From Microtetraspora sp. NBRC 13810 (lineage in GTDB: Bacteria; Actinomycetota; Actinomycetes; Streptosporangiales; Streptosporangiaceae), in NCBI RefSeq assembly GCF_030268685.1, contig NZ_BSRQ01000001.1:248001-312000 (forward strand): a stretch of 64,000 bases of DNA. The letters run 5' to 3'. Shown piece by piece: positions 9,672-19,605 of the stretch (its first letter is position 1; each line of letters opens with the position of its first letter). The translations under genes and the position numbers were made by a program. The notes under the pieces were generated by a model, which ran no database searches, was not told the DNA's origin, and saw only the letters and a list, made by a program, of their open reading frames with translations.

Positions 9672-10134
9672 TAAGGGTCCTTCCCAGGGGTCGGGCGTCG
9701 GCCGCGATAAGCCGTTCGTCCCGAAGGTGCGATCGAACCGGCGGGACAGACCGGGTCGGGGTGCACATTGCGATCCTTGGCCGTCTCGGAAGACGGCTGT
9801 CACTGCCGGGAACGGGTGCGCCCATGCGGTCACCGCCGAGATGCGTCGACGGCGGGTGCGTGGAGGTCACCCCCCGGATTTTTGCCGCCAGCCACATGGA
9901 GAGTTGGCCGCAGCCCTTGTATCCCCGCAGATGCCGCCCCTCGACGTGCCCACCGGATGTGGAGCAACCGGAGGCGACGGATTCGGGGAGGGTGTACTGC
10001 CCACGTCTGACGAAGTGGAGCATGAAGCAGCGATATCGGGCTGACAAGCACGCACCCATCATGGGGGCATCTGGTGCGGCTATAAGCCTAACATCACCAG
10101 CGCACACGGCTATTCCCTGAAGGTAGAAGAGGCA
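9672..10134. other. Long intergenic leader of rho
   Basis: 463 bases with no supported gene; the open frames here overlap rho and lack plausible starts. A candidate promoter lies at 10019-10047, which would give rho a leader of roughly 340 bases. Long rho leaders are used for autoregulation in other bacteria, so the same is plausible here, but I see no recognisable element. Confidence 0.45.
10019..10047 (-). promoter_or_regulatory. Candidate sigma-70-type promoter for rho
   Basis: On the minus strand, TTGTCA and CATGCT are separated by 17 bases. The -35 matches 5 of 6 and the -10 only 3 of 6, so this is a weak call. Confidence 0.3.
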
Positions 10135-11049
10135 TCAGCGTGTCTCGGGAAACTGAACGCTCGCACCATCGGTGTCGACGTCCAGTGGCTGGATGTGCCA
10201 GTCATTACCCACTTTTGACGCGATCAAATCCTGCGCATCCGCAGTCGAAAACGCAAGAACCGTGGGACCAGCCCCCGACACGACCGCGGGCACTCCCGCG
10301 GCGCGGAGACGTTCTACCAGCTCCGCGGTCTGCGGCATGGCAGGCGCGCGGTAGTGCTGGTGCAGCCGGTCCTCCGTCGCGGCGAGCAGGACCGGGGTCT
10401 CCGGCCGGCTTGTCACCGCGGCGACCAGCAACGCCGCGCGCCCCGCGTTGGCGGCGGCGTCGGCGTGCGGCACGTCTTTCGGCAGCAGTCCCCTCGCCAC
10501 CTCGGTCGAAAGCCGGTGCGAAGGGATGAGGGCCACGGGCCGGATCTCGGCGTGTGGCCTCAACTTCACCATACGCGGTGCGCCGCCAGGTTCGCTCCAC
10601 GCGATGGTCAAGCCGCCCGCGAGACACGGCGCCACGTTGTCCGGATGCCCTTCCATCGCCGTGGCCAGGGCGAACACGTCGTCGTCCGACAGCATGCCGG
10701 GGCCGGCCAGGGCGCGGGCGGCGAGCAGGCCGGCGCAGATCGCGGCGGAGGAGGAGCCGAGGCCGCGCGCGTGCGGGATCCGGTTGCGGCAGCGCAGCCG
10801 TATGCCGGCGGGCTGCGGCACGCCCATCGCGCCGAACGCCCTGCGCATCGCCGCGACGATGAGATGGCCCTCTCCGAGATCCAGGTCTCCCGCGCCCTCG
10901 CCGGTCACCTCGACCTCGGTGTCTGTCCCGGTCAGGGACGCCTCGACCTCGTCATACAGGCCGAGGGCGAGCCCGAGGGTGTCGAACCCGGGCCCGAGGT
11001 TGGCGGAGGTTGCGGGCACGCGGACGACGACCGTCGGGCTCTGGGGCAT
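10135..11049 (-). CDS. thrB: Homoserine kinase
   Basis: GHMP kinase that phosphorylates L-homoserine with ATP, the fourth step from aspartate to threonine. 304 residues. VRVPATSANLGPGFDTLG at 9-26 is the family N-terminal signature and PHARGLGSSSAAICAGLLAA near residue 88 is the ATP-binding GHMP loop. The C-terminal GAGPTVLAF motif is present. It follows thrC on the same strand with a 26-base gap, so they form a thrC-thrB unit. It is not next to hom as in most relatives because a 6-kb island intervenes. Confidence 0.96.
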   Translation of the reverse strand: MPQSPTVVVRVPATSANLGPGFDTLGLALGLYDEVEASLTGTDTEVEVTGEGAGDLDLGEGHLIVAAMRRAFGAMGVPQPAGIRLRCRNRIPHARGLGSSSAAICAGLLAARALAGPGMLSDDDVFALATAMEGHPDNVAPCLAGGLTIAWSEPGGAPRMVKLRPHAEIRPVALIPSHRLSTEVARGLLPKDVPHADAAANAGRAALLVAAVTSRPETPVLLAATEDRLHQHYRAPAMPQTAELVERLRAAGVPAVVSGAGPTVLAFSTADAQDLIASKVGNDWHIQPLDVDTDGASVQFPETR

Positions 11050-11075
11050 GCGTCACCTTCGGAACAGCGAGTGGA

Positions 11076-12134
<1,059 letters not shown>

Positions 12135-12361
12135 GATTGCTCCTCCCGCGCGCGGCCGGATGCGGGCCGCGAACGCGTTGCGTCTTCATCGCTACCTGCG
12201 GTGCAGGACACAAAGTTTACGGGCTCGGACGCCGCCCCCCGGCCGGACGGCACCCCGGCGGCGGCCCGAACAGACGGTCAGACTCGACACACGACACGAA
12301 ATGCCCGATAAGGTCGGCGGACAGCTTGTCTGCCGAGTCAGCGCACGAGGAGCAGTTGATC
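12135..12361. other. Divergent promoter region thrC / glycosyltransferase
   Basis: 227 bases between two start codons. It must contain promoters in both directions. I can see the GAGGAG ribosome site of the right gene, but no confident -10/-35 pair or operator. Confidence 0.4.
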
Positions 12362-13894
12362 ATGACAGGTGGAGCGGGTGTCGGCCACCGGCCCCTGATC
12401 CGGCACAACGACTACTCACCGCTGCAACCGCCTCCGCTCGGCGAATGGCAGCCCACTCTCCCGGTGAGTGTGATCATCCCCGCGCACGGCGGGCAGCACC
12501 GGCTCGATCTCACGCTGGCGGCCCTCGCCGCGCAGACGTACCCGGTCCACCTGCTGGAGGTCATCGTCGTCGACGACGGCACCGACCCTCCCCTGCGCCT
12601 CCCCGAGATCGCTCCGATCGACACCAGGATCGTGCGCGCCGACCCGACCGGCTGGGGCATCGGGCACGCGCTCAACACCGGCGCGGCGGCGGCCGACGGG
12701 GTGCTGATCCAGCGCCTGGACTCCGACATGATCACCGGCAGGGAGCACATCGAGGCCCTCGCCCGCTGGCACCACGTGACCGACTACCTGGTCACCATCG
12801 GGTTCAAGCGGTTCGTCGAGGAGCCCGAGCTCACCGCCGCCCAGGTGCACGAGGCGGTGACCGGCGAGGGACTGGGCGCGATCTTCGACCTGGACGCGGC
12901 GCTGCCCAGCTCGACCGAGGCGACCATCGCCAAGCTCGACGGCCTGCGCGCCAGCCGTAATCCGTACCACGTGTGCACCGGGCCGACGCTGTGCCTGCAC
13001 CGCAAGCTCTTCCACCGGGCCGGCGGCATCGATCCCGCGGTCCCGCGCGGCGAGGACACCGAGTTCGCCTACCGTCTGGCCGCGCAGGGCGCCGTGTTCA
13101 TCCCGGACGCCGCCGCGCAGGCCGTCCATCTCGGCCTGCCGGGCCAGCGGCTGGACCGGGACCGCACGGTACGGGTCGCCTCCACCTATCTCGCGCACCG
13201 CGTGCCGCTCCGCCGCGACCTGCGCAAGGAGCGGGCGCCGCACTGGCTGGTGCCCTACGTCGAGGTCGTGCTGGACGTCGAGGACGCCGCCGAGGAGACG
13301 GTGCGCGCGGCGGTGGGCGCGGCGTTCGAGGGCTCGGTCGCGGACGTCGTGGTCACCCTGGTCGCGCCGTGGTCGAAGCTGACCGCCGAACGGCGTTCCG
13401 TGCTCCAGGACCCCATGCTCGAACTGCGGCTGATCCGCGAGCACTTCGCGCACGACGAGCGGGTGCGCTTCGCCGACGAGCCGGCGCCGACCCCCGCGCC
13501 CGTCGCGTTCCGCTACACCGGCCCGGCCGGTGTCCCGCTCGGCCCCGAGACCCTGAAGCGCATGATCGACACGGTGCAGGAGAACCGGCTCGGCCTGCTC
13601 ACGGTCGCCCTGCCCACCGGCGGGACCGCCCGCCTGGAGCGCACCGAGTCGATCAGCCGCGCGCTGCTGCTCACCACCGCCGACCGTTCCTTCGACGACA
13701 CCGTCGAGGCCACCCACGGCGTACGGCACGCCGAGCACGCCGCCTACTGGCCCGCCGCCGCGCCTCCGGCGCCGCAGAAGGCGCCCGCTCCCCCGAAGCC
13801 GCCGGCCGCCCCGGCGGCGCGGTCCGAGCCCAGGCCGGTCCCGGACCGGCCCGGCCTGCTGAAGAAGCTGCGTAACACCCTCGGCTCCGACTGA
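12362..13894 (+). CDS. Family 2 glycosyltransferase with unassigned C-terminal region
   Basis: 510 residues. GT-A fold: VSVIIPAHGG at 35-44, EVIVVDDGTDPPLRLP near 66, the metal-binding DSD at 120-122, and GEDTEFAYRL near 230. Residues about 290-470 form a region with no family I recognise, and the end (about 465-500) is Ala/Pro-rich. No membrane segment is visible. It is a clear paralogue of the minus-strand protein at 15410-17089, with the DSD at the same residue number and a shared C-terminal region. The ATG has GAGGAG 9 bases upstream. Substrate is unknown; cell-wall glycopolymer or surface glycan synthesis is inference. Confidence 0.88.
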   Translation: MTGGAGVGHRPLIRHNDYSPLQPPPLGEWQPTLPVSVIIPAHGGQHRLDLTLAALAAQTYPVHLLEVIVVDDGTDPPLRLPEIAPIDTRIVRADPTGWGIGHALNTGAAAADGVLIQRLDSDMITGREHIEALARWHHVTDYLVTIGFKRFVEEPELTAAQVHEAVTGEGLGAIFDLDAALPSSTEATIAKLDGLRASRNPYHVCTGPTLCLHRKLFHRAGGIDPAVPRGEDTEFAYRLAAQGAVFIPDAAAQAVHLGLPGQRLDRDRTVRVASTYLAHRVPLRRDLRKERAPHWLVPYVEVVLDVEDAAEETVRAAVGAAFEGSVADVVVTLVAPWSKLTAERRSVLQDPMLELRLIREHFAHDERVRFADEPAPTPAPVAFRYTGPAGVPLGPETLKRMIDTVQENRLGLLTVALPTGGTARLERTESISRALLLTTADRSFDDTVEATHGVRHAEHAAYWPAAAPPAPQKAPAPPKPPAAPAARSEPRPVPDRPGLLKKLRNTLGSD

Positions 13895-13972
13895 CCGGCA
13901 CGGGCCGCGGGCGGCGACCCGCGGCCCTGTATCGTCTGGTGCGCAGCGAAACGAATGCCCGAGGTCGGTCCC

Positions 13973-14614
13973 ATGTACGTTCCAGCCCATTTCTCCGCCG
14001 GTGACGCCGAGATCCGCGAGCTCCTGACGAGCCGCGACACGGCCGACCTGATCACGAGTACGCCGCGGGGGCTGCTGGCGACCTACCTCCCCGTGCTGTT
14101 CGACCCGGAGGCGGGCGAGCACGGGGCGCTGCTCGCGCATCTCGCCCGCAACAACGACCAGTGGCGGCAGCCGGTGCTGGGCGAGGCGCTGGCCATCGTG
14201 CGCGGCCCTGACGCCTACGTCACGCCGTCGTGGTACGCCGCCAAGGCCGAGCACGGCCGCGTGGTGCCCACCTGGAACTACGTCACCGCGCACGTCTACG
14301 GTGAGCTGGTCGTGCACGACGATCCCGCCTGGCTCGCCGGTCTCGTCCGGCGGCTGACCGAGCGCCACGAGGCCCGCCGGGAGACGCCGTGGGCCGTGGA
14401 GGACGCCCCCGACGCGTTCGTCTCGGGCCAGTTGCGCGCGATCGTCGGCGTCGAACTGGTCGTCACCAGGGTCGAGGCCAAGGTCAAGATGAGCCAGAAC
14501 CGCTCCGAGGCCGACCGTGCCGGCGTCGCCGGCGGCTACGCGGCCCTGGGCGACACCGCCATGGCCGACGCGGTGCGCACGGCCGGCCGTGCCCCGGGAG
14601 CGCGCGCCCGCTGA
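13973..14614 (+). CDS. PaiB-family FMN-binding protein
   Basis: 213 residues matching the FMN-binding split-barrel family of Bacillus PaiB, annotated as a negative transcriptional regulator. Motifs seen are MYVPAHF at the start, LITSTPRGLLATYLPV near 27, HLARNNDQWR near 53, YVTPSWYAAKAEHGRVVPTWNY near 80-100, and KMSQNRSEADRAGV near 180. The ATG at 13973 with GAGGT upstream gives the typical N-terminus; a frame start 18 bases earlier is less likely. It lies in the island between thrC and hom, in the same direction as the glycosyltransferase upstream, and may share its transcript. Confidence 0.9.
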   Translation: MYVPAHFSAGDAEIRELLTSRDTADLITSTPRGLLATYLPVLFDPEAGEHGALLAHLARNNDQWRQPVLGEALAIVRGPDAYVTPSWYAAKAEHGRVVPTWNYVTAHVYGELVVHDDPAWLAGLVRRLTERHEARRETPWAVEDAPDAFVSGQLRAIVGVELVVTRVEAKVKMSQNRSEADRAGVAGGYAALGDTAMADAVRTAGRAPGARAR

Positions 14615-14727
14615 ACGTGGCGCGGATTGCTGGATATGTGGCACGGATCGTCAAGGATTCCGCCCCGGTATGCCGCGATAATCGGCTCTGTCCAGAGTTG
14701 TGGATCATCCGATATTGGGGGACACGC

Positions 14728-15222
14728 GTGAAGAGACTGAGCATCGTCACGGTCGTCGCCGGGGCGGTCCTCGCCGCCGCGCCCGCCGCGACGGCGGCCA
14801 CGGGGGCTGCCACGGGGGCTGCCACGGGGGCTGCCACCGGGGCCGCCACGGTGAGCGGGGCGGTCGCCGCCACTAAGACCGTGGCGTTCGCCGCGAGGTC
14901 GTTCTCGCAGGGCGGGAAGGTGCGCGCCCAGGTGCGGAACGGCTCGGTCACCTGGCACCGGAGCGCCGGCGGCGACACCTGGGTGACGATCAGGGCGCAG
15001 ATCAGGGACACCGGCCCCGGCGACGGCTTCTGCGCCCGGCTGAGCACGGACGTCCTCGGCTTCGAGGACCCCACCGCCCGGGAGTGCAACGGCGTGTGGA
15101 CCACCAGGACGCTGAGCACCCACTACCAGCCCGTCGTCCACCTGACGCTCTTCACCAACCCGGACTACTCCCTGACGGGCCACAAGGTGTCGTGGAGCGT
15201 CCGCAAGCCCGCCGGGATCTAG
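14728..15222 (+). CDS. Small secreted protein of unknown function
   Basis: 164 residues with a clear signal peptide (VKRLSIVTVVAGAVLAAAPA, cleavage likely after the Ala-rich stretch). The next segment, ATGAATGAATGA, is built from 12-bp DNA repeats. The mature part has two cysteines (FCARLS, RECNGVW) likely forming a disulfide, and a pattern suggesting a small beta-rich domain. I do not recognise the family. GTG start follows GGGG; a GATAAT hexamer at 14677-14682 could be a -10. It ends in a strong hairpin facing the convergent glycosyltransferase. Confidence 0.75.
   Translation: MKRLSIVTVVAGAVLAAAPAATAATGAATGAATGAATGAATVSGAVAATKTVAFAARSFSQGGKVRAQVRNGSVTWHRSAGGDTWVTIRAQIRDTGPGDGFCARLSTDVLGFEDPTARECNGVWTTRTLSTHYQPVVHLTLFTNPDYSLTGHKVSWSVRKPAGI
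14794..14853 (+). repeat. 12-bp repeats in signal-peptide-proximal coding region
   Basis: Five 12-bp units of type GCTGCCACGGGG encode Ala-Ala-Thr-Gly right after the signal peptide of the small secreted protein. Confidence 0.85.
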
Positions 15223-15233
15223 CCGGGACGATC

Positions 15234-15269
15234 CGGGAGAGGAGCGCCACGGGGGCTGCTCCTCTCCCG
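15234..15269 (+). terminator. Hairpin after small secreted protein gene
   Basis: Perfect 12-bp stem CGGGAGAGGAGC / GCTCCTCTCCCG with a 12-base loop, 12 bases after the stop codon. No T-run. Confidence 0.75.
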
Positions 15270-15323
15270 AGGACAACAGGACGACAGGACAAACCGCGCA
15301 CGCGCCACGGACCCGCGAGAGGA

Positions 15324-15343
15324 CGCCGACGGGGGCGTCGGCG
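15324..15343 (-). terminator. Hairpin after minus-strand glycosyltransferase
   Basis: Perfect 8-bp stem CGCCGACG / CGTCGGCG with a GGGG loop, about 65 bases beyond the stop of the convergent glycosyltransferase. Together with 15234-15269 it insulates the convergent pair. Confidence 0.6.
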
Positions 15344-15409
15344 AGAGACATCGGCGAGGAACGTCGGCAGGGGATGTCGGCAGGGGACGCCGGTGGAGGG
15401 GCCGCCCGG

Positions 15410-17089
15410 CTAGGCGCGGCGGTTGCGGGACAGGGCGCGTTTGATGGTGCGGGCGAGGCGGGACCGGCCGCCGGCGTGCTGCTGGAGGACCTTCTTGGCG
15501 GCGGCGAGCTCCTTGCGGAGCGCACCGACCTCGCGTCGCATGTCCACGGCGTTCTTCCGCCAGCGGCCCGCCTCGTCGCGCCACCTGACGATCTGGCCGC
15601 GCAGCCGCTCGGCCTCCTTGGTGAGCCGGACGACCTCGGCCTCGGCCTGCTGGCGGGCACGGTAGGCGCTGCGCCGGCCGAGGATGTCCGGGGCGTCGGC
15701 GGCGGCGGTGAAGCCGTACGTCTCGCCGTCGGCCCACAGCACGCCGAAAGTCTCCTCCACGACGTCGTCTAGGTCCTCCTCGGCCCCGGCCACCAGCTCG
15801 GCCCTGGCGAAGGCGGCCGTGCGCTCCAGCCGGGCCGTCACGACGCCGTCGGCCCGCTCGGCGAGGAGCACGTTGACCAGGCCGCACTCCTGTTCCCTGG
15901 CGAGGTCGAGCAGCCGGGCGAGGGTGTCCTCGCCGGGCGCCCAGCCCGCGGGCAGCACCAGCCTGAAGGGCGCGAACGTGGGGGCGGCGTCCGTGACCAG
16001 GTGGACCCTGGGCTCATGGGCGTAGTGGCCGTGGATGAGGGCGAGATCGAGGTCGGGGTCGGTGAGCGGGGCGCGGCGCTCGGGAGCCAGGGTGTCCCAC
16101 GGGCCGGTCAGCTCGACCGTCACGTCCGCGACCGTGCCGGCGAGCACCGCGTCCACACCGGCCCGCACGTCGTCGTAACCGGCGGCCTCGACGACCACCT
16201 GGACGTAGGGCACCTTCCACCGGCGGGCCGGGTGCGAGCGCAGCCACCGGTAGGCGGGGACGCGGTCGGCGATGAAGGCGTGGCTGACCCGGTCGATCGG
16301 CGTCTTGTCGCGCATCCGCATCGACGGGCCGAGATGGTAGCCGCGTGCCTCGGGGTCGGGCACGAAGACCGCGCCGGCCTGGGCGAGACGGTAGCCCAGC
16401 TCGGTGTCCTGGCCGAGGATGAGGTCCACGTCCATCGGCCCGGTCCGTGCGAGCAGCCGGGCGCTGACCGAGGTGGCGCCGCCGACGTGCAGGCTGAAGG
16501 CGCGGTGCGCGTCCTCCACCAGGCCGCCGGTGCGCTCGATCAGGTCCACCAGCCACTGGTGCGGCTCCGCGGGCTCGAACAGCCCGGCCAGGTCGGCGCC
16601 CGCGACGACCTCGGGAGAGGGCAGCGCGGCCGGGGTGAAGCGCAGATAGCTGGCCACCACCATGTACGGCGCGAGGTGGTGCCAGCGCATGTGCGCCTCC
16701 ACCTCGGCCGGGTCCAGCACGATGTCGGAGTCCAGCCAGTGGATCACGTCACCGGTGGCGGCGGCGAGGCCGGCGTTGCGGGCGTTGGCCCGGCCCGGCG
16801 TGTCGCAGACGACCAGGCGGGTGAGCTCGGGGCGGATCCGCGGCAGCCGCAGCGGCGGCGCGCTGCCGTTGTCCACCACGACGACCTCGACCAGCTCCTG
16901 CGGGTAGGTCTGGCGGGCGAGCCCGGCGAGGGCGAGGTCCAGTTTCCGCTGGCCGTTGTAGGCGGGGACGACGATGCTCACCGTCAGCGCCGGGGTCCAC
17001 GCCCCGAGCGCCGGCGGTCGCAGCGCCTTGTAGTCGTTGCCCCGTACGCGGGCCGCGGGCAGCCGCGCCTCGGTCAGGTCCGTGCTCAA
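15410..17089 (-). CDS. Family 2 glycosyltransferase with C-terminal region and coiled coil
   Basis: 559 residues. GT-A domain: VSIVVPAYNGQ from 37, VVVVDNGSAPPLRLP near 70, DSD at 120-122, GQDTELGYRL near 237. It shares with the 12362-13894 protein an unassigned region over about residues 290-470, then adds a predicted coiled coil of about 80 residues ending in a basic tail. The start is a TTG preceded by GAGGAGG that lies inside the end of the upstream gene; stop and start are 2 bases apart, so the two glycosyltransferases are translationally coupled. The chain of minus-strand genes lysA, hom, GT, GT suggests one transcript. Confidence 0.86.
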   Translation of the reverse strand: MSTDLTEARLPAARVRGNDYKALRPPALGAWTPALTVSIVVPAYNGQRKLDLALAGLARQTYPQELVEVVVVDNGSAPPLRLPRIRPELTRLVVCDTPGRANARNAGLAAATGDVIHWLDSDIVLDPAEVEAHMRWHHLAPYMVVASYLRFTPAALPSPEVVAGADLAGLFEPAEPHQWLVDLIERTGGLVEDAHRAFSLHVGGATSVSARLLARTGPMDVDLILGQDTELGYRLAQAGAVFVPDPEARGYHLGPSMRMRDKTPIDRVSHAFIADRVPAYRWLRSHPARRWKVPYVQVVVEAAGYDDVRAGVDAVLAGTVADVTVELTGPWDTLAPERRAPLTDPDLDLALIHGHYAHEPRVHLVTDAAPTFAPFRLVLPAGWAPGEDTLARLLDLAREQECGLVNVLLAERADGVVTARLERTAAFARAELVAGAEEDLDDVVEETFGVLWADGETYGFTAAADAPDILGRRSAYRARQQAEAEVVRLTKEAERLRGQIVRWRDEAGRWRKNAVDMRREVGALRKELAAAKKVLQQHAGGRSRLARTIKRALSRNRRA

Positions 17090-17091
17090 TG

Positions 17092-18267
17092 TCAGGCCTC
17101 CTCGGCGGTCTCCAGGAGCGTGCTGGGCCGGAAACCACGCCATTGGTTGGTCGCCACCCGCAGGAAATGGGCGAGCGGCAGCCGCCAGGTGTGCTCGCCG
17201 GACAGCGAGCGGCGCAGGACGTATCCCAGGCCGTGGGTGCGGTAGATGCGCCCGCCGGCCGCGTGGACGCGCTTGAGCAGGTCGGCGTCCACCCCGCTCG
17301 CCAGCGGGCCGAACCCCCCGACGTCCCGGAACGCCGACGTGCCGAGGAGGATCGTGCCGCCGGCGACGTGCTCGTTCCACACCTCGCTCGTGTAGTCCGT
17401 GCGGCGGATCGTGGCCTTCAGCGGCTCCAGGTAGAAGAACTCCGCCGTCGTGCCCACCACGTCGGCGCCCGCGTACTCCTTGGCCAGCAGGAGGTCCGCG
17501 AGATGCTCGGGGCCGTACCAGTCGTCGTCGTCCCATTTGGCGAGGTGGTCGCCGCTCGCGGCCGCTGCCGCGCGGTTCAGCACCTCGCCGAACGGCGTCT
17601 CCCGGTGCGCCTCGACCACGGTGATCGGCAGCGGGAAGTCCTCGACCGCCCGCCGTACGCTCTCGTGGCCGGCCGGGACGCCGTGCAGGCCCAGCACGAC
17701 CTCGGCCCGCACGTGCCGCTGCCGGGCGATCTGGGCCAGCGCCGAGCCCACCAGGGCGGGGCGCATGCTCGACATCACCACGCTGACCAGCGGCGGCTCG
17801 CCGCTGTCCGGGTGACCGGCGCGCAGGGCGTGGCGGCGCAGCCGGACGCTGTGCTCCTCGCGGCGCAGGTCGGTCACCGAGCGCATCGACCCGCCGGCTG
17901 CGGGATCGGCGTGCCAGGAGGTGAGCAGGGCGGTCAGGGCCGGGTCGGCGGCGCGCGCCCAGGCGGGCACGACGGTGGAGAACAGCGGCACGCCCGCCGC
18001 GGCGAGGTCGAGCACCGCCGCGAACGAGCAGCCCGGCGAGACCGGCCACTCGACGCGCAGCCCGCGCAGGGGTCGCAGCCGTGCCACGTCCTCGGCGGTG
18101 ACGGGGTCGCCGAGCGGCTCCTCCGCCGCCGTCCAGCGCTCGCCGTCCCAGCTCAGCGAGCCTGCCTCGGCCGAAGGCGAGCGGGTGAAACCCTGCGGGG
18201 TCGCCCCGCCCGCGGGCGGTTCGGCGGGTTTACGGTCGGATGCTGTCTGGGAGGAGGTGGCGTCCAT
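17092..18267 (-). CDS. Family 2 glycosyltransferase with N-terminal accessory domain
   Basis: 391 residues (392 if the preceding GTG is used). Residues 1-155 are a separate domain of unknown type; 158-390 are a GT-A glycosyltransferase with VSVVMSSMRP at 161-170, KWDDDDWYGP with the acidic metal site at 246-249, and a C-terminal GGTILLGTSAFRDVGG segment. No transmembrane segment. It starts 42 bases after the hom stop and ends 2 bases before the next glycosyltransferase, so it appears to belong to the lysA-hom transcription unit. The C-terminal half resembles that of the CgeB-like protein at 22893-24782. Confidence 0.85.
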   Translation of the reverse strand: MDATSSQTASDRKPAEPPAGGATPQGFTRSPSAEAGSLSWDGERWTAAEEPLGDPVTAEDVARLRPLRGLRVEWPVSPGCSFAAVLDLAAAGVPLFSTVVPAWARAADPALTALLTSWHADPAAGGSMRSVTDLRREEHSVRLRRHALRAGHPDSGEPPLVSVVMSSMRPALVGSALAQIARQRHVRAEVVLGLHGVPAGHESVRRAVEDFPLPITVVEAHRETPFGEVLNRAAAAASGDHLAKWDDDDWYGPEHLADLLLAKEYAGADVVGTTAEFFYLEPLKATIRRTDYTSEVWNEHVAGGTILLGTSAFRDVGGFGPLASGVDADLLKRVHAAGGRIYRTHGLGYVLRRSLSGEHTWRLPLAHFLRVATNQWRGFRPSTLLETAEEA

Positions 18268-18309
18268 CACGTCTCGGGGGTCGGGGAGGGACTCGGGGGG
18301 AGCGCCCGG

Positions 18310-19605
18310 CTAAAGGTTATCGTCGCCCTCCACGCGCATCACACCGGCCACGGCCCGGACGATGTCGAGCCGCCGCAGGCTCTCGATGGTGCCGGACAGC
18401 GCCGCGTCGCTCGCCCGGTGGGTGACCAGGACGAGCTGGGCGTCGTCGCCGTGGCCCTCCTGGCGCACGGTCTGGATCGACACGTCCTGGGTGGCGAACA
18501 GCTCGGCGACCCTGGCCAGCACGCCCGGCTTGTCGGCCACGTCGAGCGCGACGTGGTAGCGGGTGAGGGTGTCGCCCATCGGGTGGACCGGCAGGTCGGC
18601 GTAGGTGGACTCGTCGGGGCCGCGGGTGCCGGCGAGCCGGTTGCGGGCCACCGCCACGATGTCGCCGAGCACCGCGGACGCGGTCGGCGCGCCGCCGGCG
18701 CCCTTGCCGTAGAACATCAGCTCCCCGGCCGACTCCGCCTCGACGAAGACCGCGTTGTACGCCTCGCGCACCCCGGCCAGCGGATGACTCCTGGGGATCA
18801 TCGCCGGGTGGACGCGGACGCCGATCGAGCGGCCGTCGTCGGAGCGGGCGCAGATGGCCAGCAGCTTGATCACGTAGCCCATCGCCTTGGCGCTGGCCAC
18901 GTCGGTCGCGGAGATCTCGGTGATCCCCTCGCGGTGCACGTCGGCGGCCGTCACCCGGCTGTGGTAGGCCAGCCCGGCCAGGATCGCGGCCTTGGCCGCG
19001 GCGTCGAAGCCCTCGACGTCGGCGGTCGGGTCGGCCTCCGCGTAGCCGAGGGCCTGCGCCTCCTCCAGGGCGTCGGTGAAGGAGGAGCCCTCCGCGTCCA
19101 TCTTGTCGAGGATGTAGTTGGTCGTGCCGTTGACGATGCCCAGCACGCGGCGGACGTGGTCGCCGTTCAGCGACTCGCGCAGCGGGCGCAGCAGCGGGAT
19201 CGCCCCGGCCACGCTGGCCTCGAAGTACAGGTCGGCGCCGCCCGCCTTGGCCGCCGCGTGGATGGTGGCGCCGTCCTCGGCGAGGAGCGCCTTGTTGGCG
19301 GTGACCACGGACTTGCCCTTGGCCATCGCGGCGAGGATCAGCGACCTGGCCGGCTCGATACCGCCGATCACCTCGACGACGATGTCCACGTCGTCCCGGG
19401 TGACCAGGCCCTCGGCGTCGGTGGTCAGCAGCGCGGGGTCCACGTCGGTGTCACGCTTCTTGCCCATCCGGCGTACGGCGACGCCGGCCAGCTCCAGCGG
19501 CGCCCCGACCCTGGCGGCGAGGTCGGCGGCCTGCTCCCCCAGCAGCCGCACGACCTGGGAGCCCACCACGCCACACCCCAGCAGGGCGACTTTCAGCGGT
19601 TTCAC
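18310..19605 (-). CDS. hom: Homoserine dehydrogenase
   Basis: Reduces aspartate semialdehyde to homoserine with NAD(P)H, the branch to threonine and methionine. 431 residues. The nucleotide-binding [13 protein letters not shown] is near residue 10, the catalytic domain has [11 protein letters not shown] and [13 protein letters not shown], and residues about 350-431 form an ACT domain for threonine feedback. The GTG start overlaps the lysA stop (GTGA), so it is coupled to lysA. In relatives thrC follows; here two glycosyltransferase genes do. Confidence 0.97.
   Translation of the reverse strand: MKPLKVALLGCGVVGSQVVRLLGEQAADLAARVGAPLELAGVAVRRMGKKRDTDVDPALLTTDAEGLVTRDDVDIVVEVIGGIEPARSLILAAMAKGKSVVTANKALLAEDGATIHAAAKAGGADLYFEASVAGAIPLLRPLRESLNGDHVRRVLGIVNGTTNYILDKMDAEGSSFTDALEEAQALGYAEADPTADVEGFDAAAKAAILAGLAYHSRVTAADVHREGITEISATDVASAKAMGYVIKLLAICARSDDGRSIGVRVHPAMIPRSHPLAGVREAYNAVFVEAESAGELMFYGKGAGGAPTASAVLGDIVAVARNRLAGTRGPDESTYADLPVHPMGDTLTRYHVALDVADKPGVLARVAELFATQDVSIQTVRQEGHGDDAQLVLVTHRASDAALSGTIESLRRLDIVRAVAGVMRVEGDDNL

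Noticed and set aside
12416-14644. 742-residue minus-strand open frame
   Set aside because: Antisense to the glycosyltransferase and PaiB genes, both of which have family motifs and ribosome sites.
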